A DNA stretch of 64,000 bases from Muribaculaceae bacterium. Its GTDB lineage: Bacteria > Bacteroidota > Bacteroidia > Bacteroidales > Muribaculaceae. The notes beneath the pieces are model-generated. The model worked only from the letters and a program-made list of their open reading frames with translations. It was not told the origin of the DNA and did not search any database. Location of the stretch: assembly GCA_017473615.1 (NCBI GenBank), contig JAFUKL010000010.1, positions 18,248 to 82,247 on the forward strand. The letters are read 5' to 3'. Below, piece after piece: positions 9,093-17,875 of the stretch (position 1 is the stretch's first letter; the number at the start of each line of letters is the position of its first letter). Position numbers and translations under genes: made by a program.

Positions 9093-10916
9093 CTATTCAC
9101 GCACTCCTCCTTTGTCGGCAGATGTCACCATTGACGCATAAGCCTGCAGAGCTTTTGATACCACTCGCTTACGTGACTTAGGCATAAATGCCGCTTTTCC
9201 GCGCTCTTCCTCTACAGCACGGCGAGCAGCAAGCTCTTCGTCACTGATTTTCATGCTTATGCTACGAGACGGTATGTCTATGACGATAATATCTCCGTCT
9301 TGAACCAAACCGATATTACCACCGGCAGCAGCCTCAGGAGAGATATGCCCGATAGACAAACCTGAAGTTCCACCCGAGAAACGTCCATCGGTAATTAAAG
9401 CGCATGCCTTACCCAAATGTTTTGATTTTATATATGAAGTAGGATAAAGCATTTCCTGCATACCCGGTCCGCCCTTAGGACCTTCATGAGTAATGACAAC
9501 GACATCACCGGCTTGAACCTTGTCACCTAAAATTCCTTCTACAGCATCATCTTGTGATTCAAACACTTTAGCTTTACCTTCAAAATGGAAAATACTTTCA
9601 TCTACGCCTGCTGTCTTTACAACACACCCATCTTTAGCAATGTTTCCATAAAGCACAGCGATACCGCCGTCCTTAACGTAAGCATGTTCGAAATCACGTA
9701 TACATCCCGAAGTACGGTCGGTATCCGGTTCTTTATAATAATTTGATTGAGAAGCAATCTTGATATTCCGTACATTACATGGAGCACTCAGCCACATTTT
9801 CAAGGCTTCATCGCCAAAAAGTTTACCTTCAACAGCATAATTATCTATAGCCTCACCGAGCGTCATCCCGTCCACCCTCTTAACATCTACATTAAGAAGA
9901 TTCCTTGACGCAAGCTGATACATAATAGACATTATACCACCCGCACGATTAACGTCCTGAACATGATAATGCCCGTTAGGCGCCACCTTGCAAAGCACCG
10001 GTGTTTTACGGCTCAATGCATCTATATCTTTCATTGTAAAATCAACTCCCGCCTCATTTGCCACAGCAAGAAGGTGAAGTACAGTATTTGTACTACCGCC
10101 CATCGCTATATCCAATGACATAGCGTTAAGTATCGCATCACGAGTAGCTATACTTCGCGGCAGAACACTATCGTCCTCTTCTTCATAGTATTTACGACAA
10201 TTTTCAACAATTTGAGCAGCAGCCTTACGGAACAACTCACGACGATTCTCATGCGTGGAAAGAATAGTTCCGTTTCCCGGCAATGCAAGCCCTATAGCCT
10301 CATTCAAGCAATTCATACTATTGGCAGTGAACATTCCCGAACAACAACCGCAAGTAGGACAACCGGCATCTTCAATCTTAGTAACCGTATCATCATCAAC
10401 TGTAGGGTCGGCTGAATCAATCATCACATCAATCAGATCAAGAGCCCTTTTACCGAGCCAACCTGCCTCCATAGGTCCTCCGCTCACAAATATAGCAGGA
10501 ATATTCAAGCGCATAGCTGCCATCATCATTCCTGGAGTAATTTTGTCGCAATTGCTTATACACACCATTGCATCGGCACGATGAGCATTTACCATATACT
10601 CCACGCTGTCGGCAATCAAATCGCGCGAAGGCAATGAATATAGCATTCCGTCATGCCCCATAGCAATACCGTCATCTATTGCTATGGTATTGAACTCAGC
10701 TGCAAAGCATCCGAGTTTTTCTATCTCACTCTTTACATATTGACCTATCTCATGAAGATGTGTATGACCGGGAACAAACTGAGTGAACGAGTTTACAATC
10801 GCAATCACAGGTTTGCCCATTTGTTCCACTTTCATTCCATTGGCGCGCCACAATGCACGTGCTCCTGCCATACGGCGTCCGTTCATCGACAATGAACTTC
10901 TTAATGGTATGCTCAT
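9093..10916 (-). CDS. ilvD: Dihydroxy-acid dehydratase
   Basis: This 607-aa Fe-S enzyme dehydrates dihydroxy acids to the 2-keto acids of valine and isoleucine. Cluster cysteines are seen in [14 protein letters not shown] (near 124) and [18 protein letters not shown] (near 193-210), and the C-terminal [19 protein letters not shown] motif is intact. It is the first structural gene of the operon. Its ATG lies 19 nt after an attenuator terminator, which places all five genes under leader-peptide control. The start follows AAAAAAAG with no Shine-Dalgarno, as usual in this phylum. Confidence 0.96.
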   Translation of the reverse strand: MSIPLRSSLSMNGRRMAGARALWRANGMKVEQMGKPVIAIVNSFTQFVPGHTHLHEIGQYVKSEIEKLGCFAAEFNTIAIDDGIAMGHDGMLYSLPSRDLIADSVEYMVNAHRADAMVCISNCDKITPGMMMAAMRLNIPAIFVSGGPMEAGWLGKRALDLIDVMIDSADPTVDDDTVTKIEDAGCPTCGCCSGMFTANSMNCLNEAIGLALPGNGTILSTHENRRELFRKAAAQIVENCRKYYEEEDDSVLPRSIATRDAILNAMSLDIAMGGSTNTVLHLLAVANEAGVDFTMKDIDALSRKTPVLCKVAPNGHYHVQDVNRAGGIMSIMYQLASRNLLNVDVKRVDGMTLGEAIDNYAVEGKLFGDEALKMWLSAPCNVRNIKIASQSNYYKEPDTDRTSGCIRDFEHAYVKDGGIAVLYGNIAKDGCVVKTAGVDESIFHFEGKAKVFESQDDAVEGILGDKVQAGDVVVITHEGPKGGPGMQEMLYPTSYIKSKHLGKACALITDGRFSGGTSGLSIGHISPEAAAGGNIGLVQDGDIIVIDIPSRSISMKISDEELAARRAVEEERGKAAFMPKSRKRVVSKALQAYASMVTSADKGGVRE

Positions 10917-10935
10917 AATCTTTTTTTAATTAAAA

Positions 10936-10968
10936 GACCTTTCCAACGCCATATTAGGAGGAAAGGTC
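10936..10968 (-). terminator. Attenuator terminator before ilvD
   Basis: Arms GACCTTTCC (10968-10960) and GGAAAGGTC (10944-10936) form a perfect 9-bp stem with a 15-nt loop. TTTTAATT follows on the - strand. It lies between the leader peptides and the ilvD start at 10916. Confidence 0.85.
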
Positions 10969-11014
10969 ATATATCATTATAAATTTCAGTTCTTATCCGG
11001 TTGTAGATTTCCAT
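10967..11014 (-). CDS. Possible second ilv leader peptide (15 aa)
   Basis: ATG at 11014 opens a 15-codon frame ending at TGA (10969-10967), which overlaps the first bases of the attenuator terminator stem. Four of 15 residues are Ile (positions 3, 7, 11, 15), in MEIYNRIRTEIYNDI. An AGGAGG sequence sits 9 nt before the ATG, a rare strong Shine-Dalgarno for this phylum. The same bases are the antiterminator strand, so the match may be structural and not ribosomal. The frame is the same as that of the first leader, separated by its TAA and five codons. Translation is unproven. Confidence 0.4.
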   Translation of the reverse strand: MEIYNRIRTEIYNDI

Positions 11015-11029
11015 AACGATTCCTCCTTT

Positions 11030-11107
11030 TTAACAGTCGACGACCACGACGACACATTCCAATGTCACCGACAATATATTAAGGCTGTTAATCACAGAAG
11101 TAATCAT
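11030..11107 (-). CDS. ilv leader peptide (25 aa, Ile/Leu/Val-rich)
   Basis: ATG at 11107 opens a 25-codon frame ending in TAA at 11032-11030. Thirteen of 25 residues are Ile, Leu or Val: Ile 2, 6, 11; Leu 9, 12, 16; Val 5, 14 and a run of five Val codons at 19-23, followed by Asp-Cys-stop. All three end-products of branched-chain synthesis are represented, as in enterobacterial ilv leaders. It starts about 25 nt from the predicted transcription start and ends 2 nt before the antiterminator segment. Composition and placement make chance unlikely. It is too short for routine gene callers. Confidence 0.85.
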   Translation of the reverse strand: MITSVINSLNILSVTLECVVVVVDC

Positions 11108-11137
11108 ACTCAACTCTAATCTTTGTTTTTATTATCG

Positions 11138-11168
11138 CAAAGTTAAGGCTTATTTCAACAAAAACAAA
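11138..11168 (-). promoter_or_regulatory. Promoter of the ilv operon
   Basis: On the - strand, TTTG (11168-11165) is followed by 19 nt and TAACTTTG (11145-11138). This matches the Bacteroidota -33 TTTG / -7 TAnnTTTG promoter with normal spacing. The predicted start, near 11132, is about 25 nt before the leader peptide ATG. Confidence 0.75.
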
Positions 11169-11325
11169 AAAAATACATAAAATAAATCACTTTTCTTTCA
11201 TTTTATTCTTTTTCCCTCAAAAAAAGTTACATTTATTCGTTATTTTATTCAAATCACCCTTTTCCCAATGTCATAAATACCTCATTACCTCTCAAATTCA
11301 CCTTATCTATTTCCTAATTATTTCT

Positions 11326-11333
11326 TATCTTTG
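11326..11333 (+). promoter_or_regulatory. -7 element for the tamL-like gene
   Basis: TATCTTTG matches TAnnTTTG exactly, 39 nt before the ATG at 11373. No TTTG is seen at -33. The AT-rich gap 11170-11325 shows nothing else. Confidence 0.55.
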
Positions 11334-11372
11334 CATGCGTTTTACGCAGAATGCAATTTCAATAGTTCAATA

Positions 11373-13700
11373 ATGTATAAAAGGCTCTATATAACTCACA
11401 TTCTATATTGCTTGGTTTTGACTGTGGCATTGTGTGCCTGCAGTTCTTCCAAACATGTACCACAGGACAGGCTGCTGGTAAACAAAGTTAGCATAAAGGT
11501 GAGCGACAATAAGGAATACAAAGAGTCCAATCTATACAATTATCTGAAACAAATACCAAACCACACTGTATTGGGAGGCATTAAATTACAACTCGGCGTT
11601 TATAACATGTCGGGAAAGGACAGCACAAAACGCATCAACAGGTGGCTGCGTAAAATGGGTGAAGCTCCGGTATTATATGACCACACACTCACCGAAGCAT
11701 CAAAGAAAGAACTCACCACCCTGTTTGCCAATAAAGGATACATGAAAGTGAATGTAACAGCAGATACGTTCATAAACAAAAAAAAGCGTAAAATAGATAT
11801 TGTATACAATGTTACAACAGGAAAGCCCCACTTAATAAAATCCGTTACTTACAATATACCCAACGACACTTTACGCAAATTGATTCTTGCCGACACAGCC
11901 GAATCAAAGATAAAGCCTGACACCCCGTTTGACCGCAATATACTTAGTGCTCAACGAGATGAAATAACCAAGAAATTGAGAGAAAACGGATATTATGCGT
12001 TCAATAAGGAATATATAACGTTTACAGCCGATACCACTGAAGGCTGCAACGATATAGACTTAACATTGAACACTATGCCTCCTTACAGCAATGAAAAGAT
12101 GCCATATTATACCTCGCACAAGCCTTTCTTCGTGAGAAACGTGGTATTCGTGACTAATTATGATCCGGTAACAATGCATAATTCCGGAGAATACATGGCA
12201 AGCGACACATCCTACCATAAGAACATCATCATACTGCACAATAAATCACAATACATAAAACCGAAAGTCTTGGAAGAATGCTGTTTTATAGAATCAGGGA
12301 AACTATATAATTCAGCCGATGTTACAAAAACATACCAAGCTCTCGGCAGATTAGGCATTCTTAAATTCATCAATATAGAAATAAGACCTTTAGGAGAAAT
12401 AGATGGTAAAGTGTGGCTTGACACTTACATTCTTCTCACTCCGGGCAAATCTCAATCGGTAACATTATCTCTCGAAGGTACCAATTCCGAGGGAGACTTG
12501 GGCTTTGGCGTTGGAGCCGGCTATCAACACCGTAATATAGCCGGAGGTGCCGAAGTTCTCGACACCAAGTTCAAAGCATCCTACGAAAGCCTGTCGGGTG
12601 ATTTAAACGGACTTATCAACAAGAATTATTCGGAATACTCCGGAGAGGTGGGTATTACTTACCCGAAATTCAAGGCTCCTTTCCTAAGCAAAAGTTTCAA
12701 ACAAAAGATTCTGGCATCAACAGAAATCTCTACTCAATTCAATTACCAAGAACGTCCGGAATATACCCGTATCATAGCAGGAGCAGCATATAAGTTTATT
12801 TGGAGTGAGAGAAAACGTAACACTCGCCACACAGTCACCTTGCTTGACATTAATTACGTTTATCTTCCGGAAAGCCAAATAAACTTCCTTGACAGCATAC
12901 AGAATCCACTATTGAGATACTCTTATGAAGACCACTTCATCATGCGTTTCGGATACTCGTTCTACCATAGTAACAAGAAAGAACGAGACTTGTTGACATC
13001 TCCTTTCCAAGAAAACGTATATACAATAAGAGCCGGAGCCGAGACTGCAGGCAATCTGCTATACGGAATCTCCAATGCTACCGGCGCCGATAAGAAAGCC
13101 GGAGAATATGAAATTTTCGGTATTCGGTATTCCCAATACGCAAAATTTGATTTCGACTATTCTATCACACACAATTTTTCACCCCGCACATCACTATCTT
13201 TCAGAGTAGGTGCCGGTGTAGCCGTCCCTTACGGCAATTCCAATGTGTTACCGTTTGAGAAACGTTTCTACGCAGGAGGAGCTAATAGCGTACGCGGTTG
13301 GGGAGTAAGAACCTTGGGACCGGGAAATTATAACGGAAAAAACTCTGTGAATAGTTTTATTTATCAGTGTGGAGACATTCGATTCGACATGAACCTCGAA
13401 TATCGTGCCAAGCTATTCTGGGTAATGGAACTTGGAGCATTCATCGACACAGGAAACATCTGGACCATCAGAGACTATGAAGACCAACCGGGAGGAGTGT
13501 TCAAACCAAGCGAGTTCTATAAACAGATAGCAGTATCCTACGGTCTCGGCTTACGCATGGACTTCAACTACTTCCTGTTGCGATTTGATATGGGCATGAA
13601 GGCTCATAATCCTGCCATAGGTCAAGAGCCTTGGCCCTTATTGCATCCTGACTGGAAACGCGATTCAGCATTTCATTTCTCTGTTGGTTATCCATTCTGA
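11373..13700 (+). CDS. TamL-like outer-membrane Omp85 lipoprotein
   Basis: This 775-aa Omp85/BamA-superfamily protein has a lipoprotein signal with lipobox Cys at about residue 23 (ALCACSSSKHVPQDRLL). It continues into POTRA-like domains (to about 420) and a C-terminal 16-strand barrel (about 425-775) ending in FSVGYPF, with the barrel motif YAGGANSVRGWGVRTLGPG near 635. A lipidated TamA/BamA paralog in Bacteroidota is called TamL and is thought to work with TamB in outer-membrane assembly. I chose the ATG at 11373 because the signal peptide starts there; an upstream in-frame non-ATG extension at 11331 lies within the -7 element. TamB is not in this window. Confidence 0.87.
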   Translation: MYKRLYITHILYCLVLTVALCACSSSKHVPQDRLLVNKVSIKVSDNKEYKESNLYNYLKQIPNHTVLGGIKLQLGVYNMSGKDSTKRINRWLRKMGEAPVLYDHTLTEASKKELTTLFANKGYMKVNVTADTFINKKKRKIDIVYNVTTGKPHLIKSVTYNIPNDTLRKLILADTAESKIKPDTPFDRNILSAQRDEITKKLRENGYYAFNKEYITFTADTTEGCNDIDLTLNTMPPYSNEKMPYYTSHKPFFVRNVVFVTNYDPVTMHNSGEYMASDTSYHKNIIILHNKSQYIKPKVLEECCFIESGKLYNSADVTKTYQALGRLGILKFINIEIRPLGEIDGKVWLDTYILLTPGKSQSVTLSLEGTNSEGDLGFGVGAGYQHRNIAGGAEVLDTKFKASYESLSGDLNGLINKNYSEYSGEVGITYPKFKAPFLSKSFKQKILASTEISTQFNYQERPEYTRIIAGAAYKFIWSERKRNTRHTVTLLDINYVYLPESQINFLDSIQNPLLRYSYEDHFIMRFGYSFYHSNKKERDLLTSPFQENVYTIRAGAETAGNLLYGISNATGADKKAGEYEIFGIRYSQYAKFDFDYSITHNFSPRTSLSFRVGAGVAVPYGNSNVLPFEKRFYAGGANSVRGWGVRTLGPGNYNGKNSVNSFIYQCGDIRFDMNLEYRAKLFWVMELGAFIDTGNIWTIRDYEDQPGGVFKPSEFYKQIAVSYGLGLRMDFNYFLLRFDMGMKAHNPAIGQEPWPLLHPDWKRDSAFHFSVGYPF

Positions 13701-13727
13701 GATGAAATCATCCACTATAATCATTTA

Positions 13728-13765
13728 CAAGACATTCCTATAATAACAAGACATTCCTATAATAA
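13728..13765 (+). repeat. Tandem 19-bp duplication before the gph-like gene
   Basis: CAAGACATTCCTATAATAA occurs twice head to tail (13728-13746 and 13747-13765), and the second copy ends one base before the ATG. It is exact and looks like a recent slippage or duplication event in the 5' region. Confidence 0.9.
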
Positions 13766-13766
13766 T

Positions 13767-14438
13767 ATGAAAAAATTAGCAATTTTTGACCTTGACGGAA
13801 CATTACTCAACACCATAGAGGATTTAGGGCGAGCAGTCAATCATGCTTTAGCGGCAAAAGGGCTGCCCATCCATAATATGGCATCCTACCCTTACCTTGT
13901 AGGCAACGGAGTACGTAACCTTCTTCTACGTGCCGTACCGGATGAAATGCGAACAGATAGCGCAATAGATGATATTCTCAAAATATTCAAAGAATATTAC
14001 AATGAACATAATTGCGATTACACTACTCCATACGATGGTATCACTGAATTATTATCCGAGCTAACCAAGACAGGCGTAAAAGTAGCTGTAGCGTCCAATA
14101 AATACCAACAAGCGACCGAAAAAATTGTAAGACACTTTTTCCCTGATATTGACTTTGTAACTATCAACGGACAACAGGAAGGCTTTCCTGTAAAACCGGA
14201 TCCTTCTATCGTATTCGACATCTTATCTAAAGCACAGGCGACTAAAGATGAAACCGTTTTTATCGGTGATTCCGGTGTGGATATGGAAACAGCTCGCCGG
14301 GCATGTATAGATTCTATCGGCGTAACTTGGGGATTCCGCACAGAAAAAGAACTTACCGACCATTTTGCCGACAAAATAGTCCACAAGCCGAGTGAAATAC
14401 TTAATATCGTTAAAAACTATTCCTCTAAGGTGATATAA
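13767..14438 (+). CDS. HAD-family phosphatase, phosphoglycolate phosphatase-like
   Basis: This 223-aa HAD hydrolase has motif I FDLDGTLLNT (residues 7-16), with the Asp nucleophile and acid/base Asp. Motif II is in VAVASNKY near 110, the motif III Lys is in FPVKPDP near 146, and motif IV is FIGDSGVDMETAR near 168-180. The helical cap after motif I is of the Gph/PGMB type. The substrate could be 2-phosphoglycolate or another small phosphoester; the family is promiscuous. It follows the tamL-like gene by 66 bp and may be co-transcribed with it. Cytosolic. Confidence 0.85.
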   Translation: MKKLAIFDLDGTLLNTIEDLGRAVNHALAAKGLPIHNMASYPYLVGNGVRNLLLRAVPDEMRTDSAIDDILKIFKEYYNEHNCDYTTPYDGITELLSELTKTGVKVAVASNKYQQATEKIVRHFFPDIDFVTINGQQEGFPVKPDPSIVFDILSKAQATKDETVFIGDSGVDMETARRACIDSIGVTWGFRTEKELTDHFADKIVHKPSEILNIVKNYSSKVI

Positions 14439-14476
14439 TCGATGATTATTTAGTTGGTCATCACAAAAATTAGTCC

Positions 14477-14484
14477 TACCTTTG
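14477..14484 (+). promoter_or_regulatory. -7 element for the AspT/YidE-like transporter gene
   Basis: TACCTTTG matches TAnnTTTG. A partial -33 (GTTG, 14453-14456) lies 20 nt upstream. The ATG at 14557 gives a 5' UTR of about 65 nt. Confidence 0.55.
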
Positions 14485-14556
14485 CAAAAGTTTTCAAAAA
14501 AACAGATATTCCCTGCCGGGAAATATTAATTTTTAAGACAAAATAACGCTCTTACT

Positions 14557-16233
14557 ATGGAATGGATTCAAGATTTATTATTTAACAACGAGTCTATAGC
14601 TCATGCGATTCTTTTATACGCATTTGTTATAGCTTTCGGTGTTCTTTTGGGTAAAGTTAAAATTTTCGGTGTGTCGCTTGGTGTCACATTTGTTCTTTTC
14701 GTAGGATTGCTCGTTGGGCATTTCGGATTTTCCGTAAACACTAATACACTTAAATTCATTCAAGATTTCGGATTGATATTATTTATATTTTCAATCGGTC
14801 TGCAAGTGGGACCGGGATTCTTCTCCTCGTTCAAAAAAGGAGGTTTTCTGCTTAACGGTCTCGCCATACTCATTATCACGCTGAATATTGCAGTAGCACT
14901 TATCATTTATTACACTGCAGGCAATGTATCCATCACCGATATGGTGGGAATCTTATCGGGTGCTGTTACAAACACACCGGGTCTCGGAGCCGCGCAACAA
15001 GCACTTACCGAAATACAAGGTGCAGGAGCAGCCGATGCCGTCAAGGGCATGTCGATGGGATACGCAGCAGCCTACCCTCTCGGAGTTGTAGGTATCATTC
15101 TTTCCATGATAATTCTAAAAGCTATCTTCAAAATAAAAAATGAAGAAGAAAACACAAAATTAGAGGAAGAAAACACTCAGAGCCAACTCATGCCTTATGT
15201 CATCACTCTACGTGCCGAAAATTCAGGCATTTTTAATAAATCGGTGAAAGATATACATGACGTAATAGGTAGAAATTTCGTCATTTCACGTATGCTGAGC
15301 AACGGTAAATACACAATCCCTACGTCAAGCACAATAGTAAAGGAAGGCGACTTGCTACTGATTGTAATGTCAGTACAGGATGAAGCCGTATATACCACTA
15401 TTATAGGCTCGAAAGTTGAACATGAATGGGAAGTCGAGAGCAGCCCGGTGGTATCTCGCCGCATCCTCGTCACCAATAGTCAAATAAACGGGAAAAAACT
15501 TGGAGCAATGAGACTTCATGCAGGATACCGCTTGAATGTGACACGTATCAATCGTGCCGGCGTTGACTTGTTGGCAAGTCCTAACCTCGCTTTGCAGATG
15601 GGTGATAGAATCACAGTTGTTGGTAACATCAATGACATTGAGCGACTTGCGTCAAAACTCGGTAATTCACTGAAACGCCTTAACGAACCGAATATATTTA
15701 CAATGTTTATAGGAATTTTGCTCGGTATTGTACTCGGTTCGATACCATTCGCCCTACCGGGAATGTCGGTTCCGATGAAATTGGGTCTTGCCGGAGGACC
15801 GCTTATTGTTGCTATCCTGTTAAGCCGATTCGGGCATAAATTCAAAGTCATAACTTATACTTCATCAGCGGCAAATCTGTTACTGCGTGAAATAGGTATA
15901 TGTCTGTTCCTTGCATCGGTGGGAATAGCGGCAGGCACAGGATTCGCCGATACGGTATTCAATGCAACAGGTGCAACGTGGGTTTTATACGGTTTTCTTA
16001 TCACTTTTATCCCACTGGTTGTGGTAAGCATCATAGCAAGAGCCAAATATAAAATCAATTACTATACCATCATGGGCTTACTTTCCGGAGGAACAACCGA
16101 CCCGCCGGCTTTAGCCTACGCCAACAAGACTGCTAACAATGATGCCCCCGCAGTGGCATACTCCACCGTTTACCCGCTAACTATGTTTTTGCGAGTTATT
16201 ACGGCACAATTGCTTATCTTATTCCTTGCATAA
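14557..16233 (+). CDS. AspT/YidE/YbjL-type membrane transporter with two RCK-C domains
   Basis: This 558-aa protein has the split layout of the family: five or six membrane helices (about 10-190, first Asp-Al_Ex half), two soluble TrkA-C/RCK-C domains (about 205-285 and 290-370), then five or six helices (about 375-558). Each half has the family hairpin pair TNTPGLGAAQQA near 140 and GGTTDPPALAYA near 512. AspT exchanges aspartate for alanine, but most members (YidE, YbjL) have no known substrate, so none is assigned. It has its own promoter and terminator. Confidence 0.88.
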   Translation: MEWIQDLLFNNESIAHAILLYAFVIAFGVLLGKVKIFGVSLGVTFVLFVGLLVGHFGFSVNTNTLKFIQDFGLILFIFSIGLQVGPGFFSSFKKGGFLLNGLAILIITLNIAVALIIYYTAGNVSITDMVGILSGAVTNTPGLGAAQQALTEIQGAGAADAVKGMSMGYAAAYPLGVVGIILSMIILKAIFKIKNEEENTKLEEENTQSQLMPYVITLRAENSGIFNKSVKDIHDVIGRNFVISRMLSNGKYTIPTSSTIVKEGDLLLIVMSVQDEAVYTTIIGSKVEHEWEVESSPVVSRRILVTNSQINGKKLGAMRLHAGYRLNVTRINRAGVDLLASPNLALQMGDRITVVGNINDIERLASKLGNSLKRLNEPNIFTMFIGILLGIVLGSIPFALPGMSVPMKLGLAGGPLIVAILLSRFGHKFKVITYTSSAANLLLREIGICLFLASVGIAAGTGFADTVFNATGATWVLYGFLITFIPLVVVSIIARAKYKINYYTIMGLLSGGTTDPPALAYANKTANNDAPAVAYSTVYPLTMFLRVITAQLLILFLA

Positions 16234-16258
16234 GAATTTCAAACAAAATATCCTATAT

Positions 16259-16298
16259 AAACAGCTATGGTTGGTATATCAGCCATAGCTGTTTTTTT
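16259..16298 (+). terminator. Terminator after the transporter gene
   Basis: Stem ACAGCTATGG/CCATAGCTGT (16261-16270, 16283-16292) with a 12-nt loop is flanked by AA/TT and runs into TTTTTTT. Confidence 0.88.
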
Positions 16299-16440
16299 AT
16301 GTCTAATCTTTTTCGAGAATGTTTTAACATTTCATTATGAAAAATATCAACTTTATATGCTTTTAAGCGTTAAAATAGCATAAGTTTAGACTACTGTACA
16401 CATTTTATCTATATTTCTTCTCAAAATTGCAAAAAGAAAA

Positions 16441-16448
16441 TAACTTTG
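16441..16448 (+). promoter_or_regulatory. -7 element for the efflux operon
   Basis: TAACTTTG matches TAnnTTTG and lies 44 nt before the first ATG of the TolC-like gene. No clear -33 TTTG. Confidence 0.5.
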
Positions 16449-16492
16449 CATACAGAAAAATGATTATTTCAGAATAAATTCTTCATAAATAG

Positions 16493-17842
16493 ATGAATAT
16501 GTTTTCATTCAAATTCAAAACCGTACTATTTGCATTATCGGCAATTTGTTTTTCAGGCTACATAAATGCTCAGGACACGGCTCTCTACGTAAAAGAAAAC
16601 AACTGGGACTATAAACAATGCGTGGAATATGCCAAAGCCAACAATATACAACTGCAACAATCAATACTCACCAAAGAAAGCGGTATAATAACCTTTGAAG
16701 CAGCTAAAGCAAAGTGGTTTCCCACCCTTGATGCATCGGTTTCACAAGGTTTTACCAATTATCCAAGCCCTGTAGACGGAGCGACAAGCAACAGATACAG
16801 TGGCAGTTACGGGTTAAACGCCGGATGGATCGTTTATGACGGAGGCAACAGGGAAAACTCGATTAAACGCTCCAACATAGAAAATAAAATTAACGACCTT
16901 GCTATAGAAGAGATACATAATAACCTTGAAACAGAGATACTATCATATTATCTTCAAATTCTATATGCCAAAGAAGCAATAGGCATTGCAAAACAATCCT
17001 TGGAAGTGAGCAAAGCGCAAATGGAACGCGCCAAGCAGCTCATGAATGCAGGTAAAATGTCGCGCGTGGATTATTCCCAATTAGAGTCTCAATACAATAG
17101 TGATTTATATAACCTTGTATCGGCTGAAAGTAATTATAAAACAAACATACTCAACATGAAACGACTTCTTGAACTCGATATAAATACAGAATTGGCTCTT
17201 GACAGTCTTTCATTCACAACTGCAGACGTTTTACAGCCCATCGCCGACAAATACTATATCTATACTGCTGCATTATCTTGGATGCCGCAATTCAAGAGCA
17301 GTCGTCTGCAAGCCGATGCAAACGACCTCGATATCGAGATAGCCAAAAGCAACAGCAGACCTAAGGTAAGTTTGAATGGTTCGGTTGGTACAGGCAATTC
17401 TTCAGGAACAGGATATAGTTTCGGGAAACAACTCCAAAACAGCCTTAACGAACACATCGGCATCACGTTGTCAGTACCTATATTTGACAATAAAAGCAGT
17501 AAAACTGCCGTAGCAAAAGCAAAAATAGACAAGTTGAACACATTACTTAGCCGGCGAGATTTAGAGAATAATCTTGCGCAAAGTATAGAAAGTACATATA
17601 TAGAAGCTGTAAACAATCAAGCCAAATATCGTAGCGGATTATCTCAATTAGAAAGCGCAGAAATTACTGATGAACTTACCAACGAACAATTCAAGTTAGG
17701 ATTAGTTAACACACTTGAACTGCTCACCTCCCACAACAAACTGCTAAATGCCCGGCAAGAATTGTTACAATCAAAATACATGGCTATACTCAGTATAAAA
17801 ATGCTTGATTTCTATCAAAACAAAGGTATAGCACTTCCTTAA
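16493..17842 (+). CDS. TolC-family outer-membrane efflux channel
   Basis: This 449-aa protein has a cleavable signal peptide (ends near GYINAQ, about residue 27) and two OEP repeats of long amphipathic helices and beta strands (about 40-235 and 255-440), as in TolC. Two ATG codons lie 6 nt apart (16493, 16499); either serves. It is the first gene of an operon with a membrane-fusion protein, ABC ATPase and permease, and would be the outer-membrane duct of a MacAB-TolC type pump. There is no lipobox, unlike many Bacteroidetes OMF proteins. Confidence 0.92.
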   Translation: MNMFSFKFKTVLFALSAICFSGYINAQDTALYVKENNWDYKQCVEYAKANNIQLQQSILTKESGIITFEAAKAKWFPTLDASVSQGFTNYPSPVDGATSNRYSGSYGLNAGWIVYDGGNRENSIKRSNIENKINDLAIEEIHNNLETEILSYYLQILYAKEAIGIAKQSLEVSKAQMERAKQLMNAGKMSRVDYSQLESQYNSDLYNLVSAESNYKTNILNMKRLLELDINTELALDSLSFTTADVLQPIADKYYIYTAALSWMPQFKSSRLQADANDLDIEIAKSNSRPKVSLNGSVGTGNSSGTGYSFGKQLQNSLNEHIGITLSVPIFDNKSSKTAVAKAKIDKLNTLLSRRDLENNLAQSIESTYIEAVNNQAKYRSGLSQLESAEITDELTNEQFKLGLVNTLELLTSHNKLLNARQELLQSKYMAILSIKMLDFYQNKGIALP

Positions 17843-17875
17843 AACGTTAACAATAAAAAAACAACTGCATACATC

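Larger units (their letters stand above)
10936..11027 (-). promoter_or_regulatory. ilv transcription attenuator (antiterminator/terminator switch)
   Basis: Reading the - strand, the segment AGGAGGAA (11027-11020) starts 2 nt after the leader peptide stop codon. It is perfectly complementary over 8 bp to TTCCTCCT (10963-10956), which is part of the 5' arm and loop of the terminator at 10936-10968. The two pairings exclude each other. A ribosome stalled early on the leader would leave AGGAGGAA free to form the antiterminator. A ribosome that reaches the stop would cover it and let the terminator form. This follows the classical trp/ilv logic; it is read from sequence only and untested. Confidence 0.75.
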
